Source of the DNA: Metabacillus malikii
GTDB taxonomy: Bacteria > Bacillota > Bacilli > Bacillales > Bacillaceae
Assembly: GCF_030813355.1 (NCBI RefSeq)
Contig: NZ_JAUSUD010000008.1
Location: 105,276-169,275, forward strand
Reading direction: 5' to 3'
Length of the DNA: 64,000 nt
Shown: positions 45,434 to 54,626 of the stretch, piece by piece
How the letters are laid out: every line of letters starts with the position of its first letter
How positions within the stretch are numbered: position 1 is the stretch's first letter
Program-made: the position numbers and the translations under genes
Notes under the pieces: model-generated
Seen by the model: the letters and a program-made list of their open reading frames with translations, nothing else
Database searches by the model: none
Told to the model about the DNA's origin: nothing

Positions 45434-45886
45434 TCACAACTTATGAGCAGTAGTCCGCGAGTAAAACACGTCACTATGCAAATGCTCTACACTTTCCCAG
45501 TGAGCGGGATTTGTCGTGTCCGGAGAGTTGTTTTTCAGAATGTCCTGGTATAAGGTTGTCTTTTCTTCCAAATAGGCAATGTGCTGTTTTGCTTCTTCAA
45601 GCTTAGCAAGCACATCTTCTTTATGATCCATCATAAGTTTGTAACGTTGAGAAATAGTCGAATCTCCTTCAAGACATAAATCAATATACATTTTAATAAC
45701 ATCAATTGGCATACCGAATTGCTTGAGGCATTTAATACCACGCAACCAGTTAATCGATTCTTCGTCGAACATCCGAAAGTTGTTTTGATTACGCTGTACA
45801 CTTGGCACCATGCCTTTGTCAGTGTAGAAGCGCACGGCGTGGTCGGTGAGTCCCGTAATCTGGGCGGCTTCTTTAACCGTATACAT
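45434..45886 (-). CDS. MerR-family regulator, AdhR-like (150 aa)
   Basis: The MerR winged helix (MYTVKEAAQITGLTDHAVRF and FDEESINWLRGIKCLKQFGM) is followed by a dimerisation coiled coil (about 75-115). C53 in the IKCLKQFGM segment corresponds to the conserved thiol sensor of AdhR, which reacts with aldehydes. GAGGGAGG precedes the ATG. A MerR-type promoter with a 19-bp spacer and dyad lies in front of the aldo/keto reductase at 47830; an IS110 element now separates the regulator from that target. Confidence 0.88.
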   Translation of the reverse strand: MYTVKEAAQITGLTDHAVRFYTDKGMVPSVQRNQNNFRMFDEESINWLRGIKCLKQFGMPIDVIKMYIDLCLEGDSTISQRYKLMMDHKEDVLAKLEEAKQHIAYLEEKTTLYQDILKNNSPDTTNPAHWESVEHLHSDVFYSRTTAHKL

Positions 45887-45950
45887 TGTAAAACCCTCCC
45901 TCTATAAATGTTGATTTATCAACGGTTTGAGCCGTTGATAGGGTGTCAAA

Positions 45951-46275
45951 AAAATATTTTTCGACACGACTTCTAACAGTATTTTGATAATATGTGAAAC
46001 TATTCCACCATATGGGTACGCTACGCGGTCACTACTGGATAATAGTGGTAAGTAATGCTAGGGAAATATACGATGCACAATGGATCTCTGCATAGCTTAT
46101 GATGACGTACCCTCCCATGTCTCTGGGCATCTTTGTGCCTACATTCCTTCGTTCGGTCTAGTCATAAGGCAGAGGCTAGCGAAGCTCCTTTAGGGACTCG
46201 AGGTCGGATGGTGAAAATAGTGCCAGCTTCTCCGTGTCATCCTGTTGTCTAGGTCTTCTAAGGAAGTATAGGATT
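45951..46275 (-). ncRNA. Predicted bridge/seek RNA region of the IS110 element
   Basis: This 325-nt segment inside the element is non-coding, more GC-rich than surrounding intergenic DNA, and rich in short complementary stretches (for example CCACTATT-type and AGGCTAGCGAAGCTCC-type hairpins). In IS1111-type elements the guide RNA that pairs with target and donor ends lies downstream of the transposase, which is this position. Boundaries and pairing loops were not resolved by eye. Confidence 0.5.
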
Positions 46276-47553
46276 TTACATAGCCTCTGCGAGACTAGGA
46301 ATATCCTTCATCATTCGCTGTGCGTCAAACGCTTTGTGCTTGGTACTGATTCCATGTAACACTTTTAATAGTTTTCCGCATAAAACCACGATGGATTGCT
46401 TCTTGCGTAATGGATTAACTGTACGAGTTGTGTAATACTCGTGTAATTTTCGAAAGGCTTCATTATGACGGATCATCGGCATCATTACTCGGAAAAGGAG
46501 GGCGCGCAGCTTTCTTCTTCCTCGTTTGGAGATGCGCTTTTGTCCTTTATGTTGACCGGAGGAATTTTCACGTAACGTTAATCCCGCGAGTTTGATTAGT
46601 TGGCGTGGATTTTCATAGTGTGAGAAGCTTCCTATTTCTGCTAAAAGATCAACAATAGTGGTATCTCCAAGTCCCGGAACCGTTGATAGGCATTCGTATT
46701 CTACAGACGTTTTTACAAGCTCAACTAAGTGCTGAGTAATGCTTTCGATATCTTTTTCTAACTGATGGTAACGGTGGACAAGTGTGACGATTTCAATACG
46801 GGCCATCTCCAGTCCTTCCGTTACTCCGATAGATTTAGATGCGACTTCAATGAGACGCACTGCTTTCGGCCTTTGGGGGGATTTGAGCCCCTCGACTTTT
46901 CGATAAAGGGATACCACTTCATCGGGTTGTTTCTGGTGAAGATCACTCGGAAATGGAGTGCATTCAAGTACAGCCAAAGCCATTTTTCCGAAAGACGGAA
47001 ACACTTGAACGAACTCTGGAAAATAGCGATCTAACCATCGAATCATCATGTTTTTGACAGCTCCTAATTCCTCTGTCAACCTACTTCTAAATGTTGAACC
47101 AACACGAAGTTCGGCCTCCATATCTTTCAAGATCCGAGGATAGCTGAAACGTCCATCTTTTAAAAGACGAGCGATCACTAGTGCATCTTTGCGGTCATGT
47201 TTGGTTGGAAGATTATCGTCCAACTCCTTTGACCGTTTGACATGCATAGGATTTACCATGGCCAAGGGGATGCCCCTTTCCTCAAGGAAGTAGGCCAAAT
47301 TGAGCCAATAATGGCCCGTAGGTTCAATTCCAACGATGACTTCGTTTTTTTCATTTTCCTTCATCGCCGCTAGAATCCTTTGATAGAAAAGCTCAAAACC
47401 ATTTCCAGATTGAGATACAGAGAAAGATTTTTGGAGCACTCGTCCACGGTCATCCACAAAGCAAGCATAGTGTGTGCGCTTGGCAATGTCGATTCCGACA
47501 ACAAGTGTTTTTTCGGTGACTTGATTTATTTTCTGATTTTGTTTAAAATCCAT
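46276..47553 (-). CDS. IS110-family transposase (425 aa)
   Basis: The N-terminal RuvC-like DEDD domain has D22 (VVGIDIAKR), E77 (VGIEPTGHYW), and D120/D123 (TKHDRKDALVIARLL). The C-terminal Transposase_20 domain has LSTVPGLGDTTIVDLLAEIG and SSGQHKGQKRISKRGRRKLR, which includes the expected catalytic serine. The length is normal and the frame is intact, so the element may be active. AAGGAGGACT precedes the ATG at 47553. Confidence 0.95.
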   Translation of the reverse strand: MDFKQNQKINQVTEKTLVVGIDIAKRTHYACFVDDRGRVLQKSFSVSQSGNGFELFYQRILAAMKENEKNEVIVGIEPTGHYWLNLAYFLEERGIPLAMVNPMHVKRSKELDDNLPTKHDRKDALVIARLLKDGRFSYPRILKDMEAELRVGSTFRSRLTEELGAVKNMMIRWLDRYFPEFVQVFPSFGKMALAVLECTPFPSDLHQKQPDEVVSLYRKVEGLKSPQRPKAVRLIEVASKSIGVTEGLEMARIEIVTLVHRYHQLEKDIESITQHLVELVKTSVEYECLSTVPGLGDTTIVDLLAEIGSFSHYENPRQLIKLAGLTLRENSSGQHKGQKRISKRGRRKLRALLFRVMMPMIRHNEAFRKLHEYYTTRTVNPLRKKQSIVVLCGKLLKVLHGISTKHKAFDAQRMMKDIPSLAEAM

Positions 47554-47697
47554 TTTGGAGTCCTCCTTGGTTAACTAATTTAGGGGTCAATTCTGCAGAT
47601 TTGACACCCCGTATCATACCAAGAGGGCTCTTTTTTGTTCAAGTCCCCGAAAATCCTTCTAACAGGAATGCTCCTTATAAAAAATAGTAACAACCTC

Positions 47698-47728
47698 TTG
47701 CCTTCGTGTAACACGAAGGAACTATGCT
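47698..47728 (+). promoter_or_regulatory. MerR-type promoter of the aldo/keto reductase gene
   Basis: TTGCCT (47698-47703) and TATGCT (47723-47728) are separated by 19 nt holding the dyad CCTTCGTGTAACACGAAGG. An over-long spacer with a central dyad is the signature of MerR-activated promoters. Confidence 0.85.
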
Positions 47729-47829
47729 TATTGTAGTGCAATACGGTAACAGGTTGAATCCTGCTTCAGTCCCTACTTCAAGGATATATGCCGGTTGCTT
47801 AAACATTTAAACAATAGGAGGAAATTTCT

Positions 47830-48681
47830 ATGCAAACTGTAACGTTGAACAACGGTGTAAAAATGCCAATTTTAGGCTTCGGTGTCTATCAGATTCCCGA
47901 TTCAGAAGAATGCGAAAATGCGGTATATGAAGCGTTGTCTGCAGGTTACCGCTTGATTGACACTGCCGCTGGTTATCTTAATGAGGAAGCAGTTGGTCGC
48001 GCGATTAGGCGTAGCGGCATACCGCGTGAGGAGTTGTTTATCACAACCAAGATTTGGGTTCAGGATGCTGGTTACGAGAACGCCAAACTAGCATTTGCTA
48101 AATCCCTGAAGAAGCTACAGCTCGACTATCTCGATTTGTACTTGATTCACCAACCCTTTGGCGATTACTACGGTACTTGGCGCGCGATGGAAGAGCTGTA
48201 CCTTGAAGGCAAAATCAAGTCGATCGGGGTCAGCAACTTCATGCCTGATCGTCTGATGGACCTCATCGTTCATAACGAAATCGTACCTGCCGTCAATCAG
48301 ATTGAAACACACCCTTTCTACCAGCAGACAAAGAGCGCTGCTTTCTTGAAGGAGCAAGGCGTTCAACACCAGTCATGGGCACCGTTTGCTGAAGGGCGCA
48401 ATAACCTGTTTAGTAACGAAGTGCTGAACTCACTCGCAGAAAAACACAACAAATCCGTCGCCCAAATTGTACTGCGTTGGCTTATTCAGCGAGAGGTTGT
48501 TGCCATTCCAAAATCGGTACGCAAAGAACGTATTCTCGAAAACTTCGACATATTCGATTTTGCGTTGAGCGCAGACGATATGGCGCACATTTCCGCCCTC
48601 GATACGCGGGAGAGCCTATTCTTGTCCTACCGCGATCCAGAAGTTGCCAAAATGATGGGTAATTGGAAAGTTGAGCTGTAA
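47830..48681 (+). CDS. Aldo/keto reductase (283 aa)
   Basis: This is an NADPH-dependent aldo/keto reductase of the AKR5-like group. The catalytic tetrad is visible in [17 protein letters not shown] (Asp, Tyr), LFITTKIWV (Lys) and LDLYLIHQP (His). IKSIGVSNF and [19 protein letters not shown] bind cofactor. AGGAGG precedes the ATG. Codons are GC-richer than those of neighbouring genes, which hints at acquisition. The MerR-type promoter suggests induction by reactive aldehydes such as methylglyoxal through the AdhR-like protein (inference). Confidence 0.92.
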   Translation: MQTVTLNNGVKMPILGFGVYQIPDSEECENAVYEALSAGYRLIDTAAGYLNEEAVGRAIRRSGIPREELFITTKIWVQDAGYENAKLAFAKSLKKLQLDYLDLYLIHQPFGDYYGTWRAMEELYLEGKIKSIGVSNFMPDRLMDLIVHNEIVPAVNQIETHPFYQQTKSAAFLKEQGVQHQSWAPFAEGRNNLFSNEVLNSLAEKHNKSVAQIVLRWLIQREVVAIPKSVRKERILENFDIFDFALSADDMAHISALDTRESLFLSYRDPEVAKMMGNWKVEL

Positions 48682-48705
48682 ACCTTGGTCATTTTGTCCA
48701 TTAGG

Positions 48706-48736
48706 AAAGGACAGAGCGGTTGTCTCTGTCCTTTTT
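48706..48736 (+). terminator. Terminator after the aldo/keto reductase gene
   Basis: AAAGGACAGAG pairs with CTCTGTCCTTT around a 7-nt loop, ending in TTTTTG. Confidence 0.9.
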
Positions 48737-48887
48737 GTCTGGTTCAATTAATCTAACGTTTTGCTCATCAAGATTTATATCGCTACCCTGAATTTCACAT
48801 GTAGTGAGCAATTACATTCTAAACAAAATATTAGTATTACATCCTTTTATTCCATTTGTGGCAAGTTTCACCGTCCATCCTTATGCA

Positions 48888-49844
48888 TTAAGAACAAACA
48901 ATTATCTGACGGATAAACTTCCCCTTTGCAACCTCACATCGATCTTCTATTTCAAAACCAACTTCGTTAAGTATTCCATCTATATCTTCAGTTGTCACAA
49001 TGACCATTTTTTTTGCGAAGCCACGTGCACTTTGAAGCATTTCAAATTTTTCCTTATCTGAAACAACTGAGCAAAGGTTATAAGGCATGTCGATAATCGC
49101 CACTTCATACTTTTCTGTTATGTCCCTGATATCCCTTAAAAATACAGGTCCAGAAAGTCCAAAATGCTTAAGATTTTCACGGATTCCTTTCATCACTAAA
49201 GGGTTGAAATCACTACCTGTAATATCTACTCCCATTGACAGGGCCTCTATCAATACTGTCCCAATGCCACAGCATGGATCAATCGCTTTAACACCTGCTA
49301 ATTTTGGAACTGCAATATTCACGAGTGCTCTGGCCACTCGGGTTGGTAGTGCAGTTGAGTAATTATGGGGCTTTTGTTGATGTTTCAACCAAGTGCCTTG
49401 ATTTTCCGAATAGTACCCAAAAAACCATTTCCCTTTAACTTTGGTAATTGCAAAAACTATCTCAGGTTGACCAAGATTCGCTACACCTGGGATGAAATAT
49501 GCAACTTGTCTCGCAATCCTTTTCCTTTCCTTAAACCCCAATTTATCTTGGTCACCTATATCTCGATAATTGATTCCGATTACCTTGAAAGTATCTTCCA
49601 ATAGGGGCATTTCCCGAATGTTTTTTATTAATTCCTCTATGGTATCACAGCTAAAAAGAATTTCTATTTTTTCCTTTATAAAAGGGCTCCTACTTGGATC
49701 TATATTAATCTTGCTCTCTAAGACAAATGAATGTAGGTTGGAGCGAAACAGTGAACGAACTTCCAATTCACATAAATAATGTTCTTCTTCAGCATAATTG
49801 AATGTATATAAATAATTGTGTGATACCAAAGTATTTTCGCTCAA
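48888..49844 (-). CDS. TRM11-like RNA/DNA methyltransferase of the UPF0020 type (318 aa)
   Basis: This is an SAM-dependent nucleic-acid methyltransferase. The C-terminal Rossmann domain (about 165-318) contains the SAM-binding AIDPCCGIGTVLIEALSMG, the SDFNPLVMKGIRENLKHFG segment and the catalytic DMPYNL, a variant of the (D/N)PPY motif of amino-methyltransferases. The segment PHNYSTALPTRVARALVNIA is typical of TRM11/RlmL-like proteins. The N-terminal half is a weak THUMP-like region. TTG 49844 follows GGAGGAG. The target is probably a tRNA guanosine, but this is not proven. Confidence 0.8.
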   Translation of the reverse strand: MSENTLVSHNYLYTFNYAEEEHYLCELEVRSLFRSNLHSFVLESKINIDPSRSPFIKEKIEILFSCDTIEELIKNIREMPLLEDTFKVIGINYRDIGDQDKLGFKERKRIARQVAYFIPGVANLGQPEIVFAITKVKGKWFFGYYSENQGTWLKHQQKPHNYSTALPTRVARALVNIAVPKLAGVKAIDPCCGIGTVLIEALSMGVDITGSDFNPLVMKGIRENLKHFGLSGPVFLRDIRDITEKYEVAIIDMPYNLCSVVSDKEKFEMLQSARGFAKKMVIVTTEDIDGILNEVGFEIEDRCEVAKGKFIRQIIVCS

Positions 49845-50083
49845 GCTCTTTCTCCTCCTCTTCTTGGATAAGCCTTGAGTTATTCAACCACTTACTTTAA
49901 TAAATCCCAACTAAGTGTATGGATACTTATTCCTATTTTATAGCTTCTTACTTAAAAACCCACTTCATTCTCTTAGAAAGACCCCACTGTAGAGTTCACT
50001 GCACCTTCTTCAGGCTTACTCATCATACTAGGAGGTTAATTACTTCTAAATTTAAAACAAACAATACTAAAATTAATTAAGTC

Positions 50084-50845
50084 CTATAATAAACCGTCCT
50101 CTTTAGCATATTGCTTAAATGTTTCTCCTAATTCCTCTTTATGATTGTTTATTTCCATTTCGCAAATTGCCAAGGACTGATATATCCTTTCTAAAATAGA
50201 CGCAAGTTTTTCTTCGCCATTCTTTTTATCATTGTTATTATTGAAATTTTCAACGACATCATGTAATTGTTTTTGAAATGTTCTTATATCTGCTGTGAGT
50301 ATGGTTACATAATGGTACACTAGCCCATTCGCATGCGCTGCTTTCCCTTCAAATCGATTACAAACAATCTCCAAATCAGGTTTATGTTGATCTTGAATTT
50401 TTTTGTAATCTTCTTTTACATCAAACTTAACACTAACTGCTTTGAATTTTTTTGTATGAGAGTATTCAACTATATTCTTCTTATACTGATTTAAGTAGTC
50501 CCTAAATTTTTTGATTTCATATGAAATTGAGTTAATTTCTAGTACTGTTGAACCGAAACCTTGAATGAACTGATCTTTATCTTGCTGATGCATAGTATAT
50601 TGGATTTCTTTTTGTGAAAATCTAACTGATAAAAGTACCCCTACCAATGTAATAATTCCACCAAATACTGCCCCCCAAAAAGCTAAGATATCAACTGTTG
50701 AAGCCTTTGCTGGTTCTCCAATTATAGGAGGCCAAATGACTTTATAATAGAATGGTAAGAGAATAACCACCAAAACTAAAAGAAATGTAAATAGCATAAT
50801 CAAAATACTTACAATAGTTGATTTTCCTTGCTTATTCTTCTTCAT
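50084..50845 (-). CDS. Two-TM protein with long cytosolic helical domain, function unknown (253 aa)
   Basis: Two hydrophobic segments (about 10-35 and 50-72, the second with FWGAVFGGIITLVGVLLSVR) are followed by a charged, mostly helical domain of about 180 residues with coiled-coil character. GGAGGTAATG precedes the ATG. Proteins of this layout are common orphan genes in Firmicutes. Nothing nearby suggests a role. Confidence 0.7.
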   Translation of the reverse strand: MKKNKQGKSTIVSILIMLFTFLLVLVVILLPFYYKVIWPPIIGEPAKASTVDILAFWGAVFGGIITLVGVLLSVRFSQKEIQYTMHQQDKDQFIQGFGSTVLEINSISYEIKKFRDYLNQYKKNIVEYSHTKKFKAVSVKFDVKEDYKKIQDQHKPDLEIVCNRFEGKAAHANGLVYHYVTILTADIRTFQKQLHDVVENFNNNNDKKNGEEKLASILERIYQSLAICEMEINNHKEELGETFKQYAKEDGLL

Positions 50846-51375
50846 ACATTACCTCCAATAATAAAACACCGTCACTTAGTTTGCAGTGTCATAGTTACAA
50901 ATACCCAAACATTTAATAAGTATATTATACTAGTTATCTAAGAATTAAACAGTATGTATCCCCGCTTATTGAAGATTTCTATGAGACTACGCAGTAGATG
51001 TTTTGGAAGGTAGTAAATAATGAAAAAATGATAATTAAAAGATATTTTATATTTAATCACAATCCTAATAGAAATCTTTCTCAAAAAATAGAATGACAAT
51101 GGTTTAAGTAACAATAAGTAATATAGGACGTAGAGAAATACTTATCCATACTTTAAATGAGCAAAAAATTATTGGGGAATTTTTAATAAGATTAAAAGAA
51201 AATAATTCATGTAAAAAATGCTTATCTAGTCAAAACAGCACCTTCCACAAATAATGAAATGGTGCTGTTACTGTTTTTCTAAAAGATGCATATTATTTAT
51301 GGTACGGTTCTCCATAATAAGTATAAGTGCGGTTTTTTTCGTCTACGTTTATAATAAATAAAAGGTAGTGATAGC
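50846..51375. other. Intergenic region with a terminator-like hairpin
   Basis: A hairpin AACAGCACC/GGTGCTGTT (51234-51270) with a trailing T-run on the plus strand has no intact gene in front of it. A short coding-like stretch (IGRREILIHTLNEQKIIGEF, about 51127-51187) without a start precedes it, so a decayed gene may once have ended there. Confidence 0.35.
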
Positions 51376-51786
51376 ATGCTTGAAAAAAACATTGAAAATC
51401 AGCTAATAAATTTAATTCAAACTAAGGTAAATCCGGATTTTATTATATTGTTCGGTTCATTTGCAAAGGGAACAAATTGTGATGATAGCGATATCGACTT
51501 AGCATATTTCAGCAAAGAGCTGTTATCATCGGATGAACGTTTTATGCTTACAGGCGAACTCGCTGAGATAGCTGGACAAGAAGTTGATTTAGTGGATCTC
51601 AAACAAATTGATACAGTGTTTACGTTACAGATATTTTCACAAGGAATACCTCTATATATTCAAGATGAAAATGAATTTACTCGTCAAAAAATGCGGGCAT
51701 ATAGTATGTATGCAACTTTAAATGAACAACGTGCAGGCATAATTGAAAGTATTAAAGAACGGGGAAGTGTTTTTGGCGATGAATGA
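51376..51786 (+). CDS. mntA: MntA-family nucleotidyltransferase antitoxin (136 aa)
   Basis: This is a minimal nucleotidyltransferase with the motif GSFAKGTNCDDSDIDL (residues 27-42), containing the GS and DxD residues of the fold. In MNT/HEPT systems the MntA protein AMPylates or otherwise modifies the HepT toxin. The gene overlaps the following HepT gene by 8 nt, as expected for a toxin-antitoxin pair. AGGTAGTGAT precedes the ATG. Confidence 0.88.
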   Translation: MLEKNIENQLINLIQTKVNPDFIILFGSFAKGTNCDDSDIDLAYFSKELLSSDERFMLTGELAEIAGQEVDLVDLKQIDTVFTLQIFSQGIPLYIQDENEFTRQKMRAYSMYATLNEQRAGIIESIKERGSVFGDE

Positions 51787-52186
51787 TGTCATTTTAAACA
51801 AAGTAACTACAATTGAGCGTTGTGTCAATCGTATTCATGAAGTATATGAAGGTAATGCTGAGAATCTAAAGGATTTTACGAAGCAAGACAGTATTATTTT
51901 AAATATTCATCGTGCATGTGAAGCAAGTATTGATTTAGCAATGCATGTTGTAAGCGAAAGAAAACTTGGCGTCCCAAAAACGAGCCGTGAAGGATTTAAG
52001 TTACTGCAAGAAGCAGGTTTAATTGAGGCACATTTAGCGAAAACGCTTATGAATATGGTAGGTTTTCGTAGTATCGCCGTTCATGACTACCAAGCACTAG
52101 AACTTGAAATTTTAGAAGCAATTCTAGAAAAGCATATTGATGATTTTAAAGATTTTACGAAAGTAATATTACAACTTGAAGCATAA
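51779..52186 (+). CDS. hepT: HepT-family ribonuclease toxin (135 aa)
   Basis: This all-helical HEPN-type protein has the Rx4HxY motif RSIAVHDY (R97, H102, Y104) that forms the RNase active site and is the site of AMPylation by MntA. MNDVILNKVTTIERCVNRI is a typical N-terminus. The ATG at 51779 gives the family length; the longer frame from 51743 is less likely. Both motifs are intact, so the system is probably functional. Confidence 0.88.
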   Translation: MNDVILNKVTTIERCVNRIHEVYEGNAENLKDFTKQDSIILNIHRACEASIDLAMHVVSERKLGVPKTSREGFKLLQEAGLIEAHLAKTLMNMVGFRSIAVHDYQALELEILEAILEKHIDDFKDFTKVILQLEA

Positions 52187-52234
52187 CTATTATAAGTTAA
52201 ATGAGGTTTTTTAATACTTCTTTCAAAAATTCTG

Positions 52235-52432
52235 TTACTTTGCAATATAGCCGCCCTCAACAAGAAGTGTTGTACCGTTCACAAAACTAGCATCATCGCT
52301 TGCTAAGAAAAAAACTGCCTTCGCTATTTCTTCAGGTTTTCCTAGTCTGCCTTGTGGATGAAGAGACGCTAAATATTCTTTCGTTTGGGAATCGACATTT
52401 GTGAGTAAGTCCTTGTCCCCGGTTAGCACTTA
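52235..52432 (-). pseudogene. C-terminal relic of a short-chain dehydrogenase/reductase gene
   Basis: Only the last 60 or so residues of an SDR remain: [20 protein letters not shown] and [12 protein letters not shown] are the classic SDR C-terminus. The Rossmann and YxxxK parts are absent upstream, and a stop codon precedes the fragment. The stretch 52433-52730 shows no other gene. Confidence 0.85.
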
Positions 52433-52730
52433 AGCCATAATGGGACTAAGTCATCTTCGTTTTTAAGGATTCTTCTGTATAAAATATTTAGGTTTCGATA
52501 TAGTTGTAGAATAAGTGTAATTAAAGAGGTTGTTCAAAAAGAATTCTTAACACTTCAATTTATTCATCAATTGAAAACTATCTATTTTTGTGCTATGTTT
52601 TCTTTATTACTTTGTTATATGAAATCCATTTCGTTTGTTCTGTTTAAAATACATGTGTTTACTGTATATTTATACTTTGTTTTTGACATCTAAAGAATAA
52701 TCGCACCAAAAGACGAGTGGAGAGATAAGT

Positions 52731-54626
52731 ATGGAAAGAAGTAAAAAATTCCTTTTATTATTGTTTCTGATGGTGTTTACTTGTTTGACAGTTGCTCCAA
52801 CTGTTAATTTTGCAGTTCATGGTAATGAGATAACAGCAAAAAATGGGGTACTTGATTTACGTGATATAAATTTTGAAGAACACAATTATGTAGAGATGAG
52901 TGGGGAGTGGGGTTTATATTGGCATAAATTCCTCAAACCAGAAAAAGTACCGGATAATCCTTCAACTTTTGTTTCATTTCCTCATATGTGGATGGGTTCT
53001 GAAATAAACAATGAGACATTACCAGGTGAGGGACATGCCACATATACACTTAAAATAAAAGTAAATGAGGAGAGCTTATCAACTCCTAAGGGCCTTTATA
53101 TACCGCTTATTTCGAATGCATCGAAACTATGGATCAATGGGAAATTAGTGAGTCAAATTGGTGAAATTGGTATGAGTTCAAAAGATGAACGTCCAACCTA
53201 TAATCCACAAGTCATCACTCTTGATTTAGATAAGCCAGAATTTGATCTAGTTTTACAGGTTTCTAATTACTCTGAACGAAACGGTGGAATTTGGGGAGAG
53301 TTTTTGTTCGGAAATGCAGAAGAATTAATAAGTATGGCTGAGAAACGAATGCTTAAAGAAATGTTTATTATTGGTGGTTTAACTATTTTCGGATTTTACC
53401 ATTTTGTTATTTATATTCTACGTAGAACAGATCGAGCTGCTCTCTATTTTGGGATTCTTTGTTTACTAATTGCTCTTCGCTCGCTGGTAGTTGGCGAGGT
53501 AGTTTTAACCGATCTACTCCCTAATTTCTCTTGGGAATGGCACAGAAAAATCGAATATTGGACGATTTCAATCGCGTTTCCAGTATTTTTATTGTTTCTT
53601 AATGCAATGTTTCTTAACTATATTAAAAAATCCGTTTTACAAATATCCTTTTTTATAAGTTTACTTTATTCTTTATTTGCCTTGTTTACACCTGCTAAAG
53701 TTTTTTCGTATACGATTAACTTTTATCAACTGATTATGACAGCGATGATGTTGTATGTACTTTTTGAATTGACCAAAGCGTGGAAGCGAAATGTTCCAGG
53801 TGTAAAGGTTTTATTAATCTCAACCGTCATTTTTACTTGTACAGCCTTAAATGATGTCCTTTATTACAATGAATGGATTCATACAGGTGATTTTACAAGT
53901 GTTGGATTATATATCTTTATCTTTGCTCAGTCCATCGTTCTTGCTATTAAATATGCATCTACCTTTCAAAAAGTTGAAACCCTGTCTATTCGTTTAGGAG
54001 AACTAAATAACACCCTTGAGGAAAAAGTGCAAATAAGAACTTCTCAACTGGAGCGATCCCAAAATGAACTAAAACAACTGAATCAGAAGCTCGAAATTCT
54101 TTCAAACATTGATACTCTAACAAATGTTCCGAATAGACGGTCACTCAACCAAAATTATGAAGAGGTTTGGGAGATGAACAAGGATTTATTGAAACCAATT
54201 ACGGTATTTATGATCGATATAGATTGTTTTAAGCTTTTTAATGATACGTATGGTCATCAAAAAGGGGATGAGGTGCTAAAATTAGTTGCTCAATCATTGA
54301 AAAATAGATTGGATATGGTTGGAGGGTTCTTTGCAAGGTATGGCGGAGAAGAATTCTTTGCTTTATTAGATGGGAAATCCGTTGAAGAAGCCGTTGATAT
54401 AGCTAAAGATATGAATGATGTCATTCATAAATTAAAAATCCAACATAAAACTTCAACGGTTACAGATACAGTAACAATTAGTATCGGAATTGCCCATTCT
54501 ACTTCTGCAAATCTAGTAGAAAAAGATCAACTAATTAGTAAGGCTGACGAAGCTCTTTATCGTTCAAAACAAATTGGCAGAGATTCCATATCATTGTTTT
54601 ATCAGAATGAAATTAAACATCTGTAA
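52731..54626 (+). CDS. 7TMR-DISM diguanylate cyclase (631 aa)
   Basis: This membrane sensor makes cyclic di-GMP. It has a signal peptide (about 1-28), an extracytosolic 7TMR-DISM jelly-roll domain (about 40-195, with MSGEWGLYWHKFL and TYTLKIKVNE), seven membrane spans (about 205-405), a short coiled coil (about 415-455) and a GGDEF domain (about 460-625). The active site GGEEF is intact at 538-542. The allosteric RxxD I-site that normally lies five residues before it is replaced (MVGGFFARYGGEEF), so product inhibition may be missing. GTGGAGAG precedes the ATG. The extracellular domain could bind a carbohydrate-like ligand. Confidence 0.9.
   Translation: MERSKKFLLLLFLMVFTCLTVAPTVNFAVHGNEITAKNGVLDLRDINFEEHNYVEMSGEWGLYWHKFLKPEKVPDNPSTFVSFPHMWMGSEINNETLPGEGHATYTLKIKVNEESLSTPKGLYIPLISNASKLWINGKLVSQIGEIGMSSKDERPTYNPQVITLDLDKPEFDLVLQVSNYSERNGGIWGEFLFGNAEELISMAEKRMLKEMFIIGGLTIFGFYHFVIYILRRTDRAALYFGILCLLIALRSLVVGEVVLTDLLPNFSWEWHRKIEYWTISIAFPVFLLFLNAMFLNYIKKSVLQISFFISLLYSLFALFTPAKVFSYTINFYQLIMTAMMLYVLFELTKAWKRNVPGVKVLLISTVIFTCTALNDVLYYNEWIHTGDFTSVGLYIFIFAQSIVLAIKYASTFQKVETLSIRLGELNNTLEEKVQIRTSQLERSQNELKQLNQKLEILSNIDTLTNVPNRRSLNQNYEEVWEMNKDLLKPITVFMIDIDCFKLFNDTYGHQKGDEVLKLVAQSLKNRLDMVGGFFARYGGEEFFALLDGKSVEEAVDIAKDMNDVIHKLKIQHKTSTVTDTVTISIGIAHSTSANLVEKDQLISKADEALYRSKQIGRDSISLFYQNEIKHL

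Larger units (their letters stand above)
45941..47609 (-). mobile_element. IS110-family element (IS1111-like) with inverted ends
   Basis: The transposase gene is flanked by GGGTGTCAAA (45941-45950) and its complement TTTGACACCC (47600-47609). Inverted ends together with a long non-coding segment downstream of the transposase (about 325 nt) and a short one upstream (about 46 nt) are features of the IS1111 subgroup. No target duplication is seen, as expected for IS110. The insertion lies between a MerR gene and an aldo/keto reductase gene. True tips may extend a few bases beyond the inverted repeats. Confidence 0.8.
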
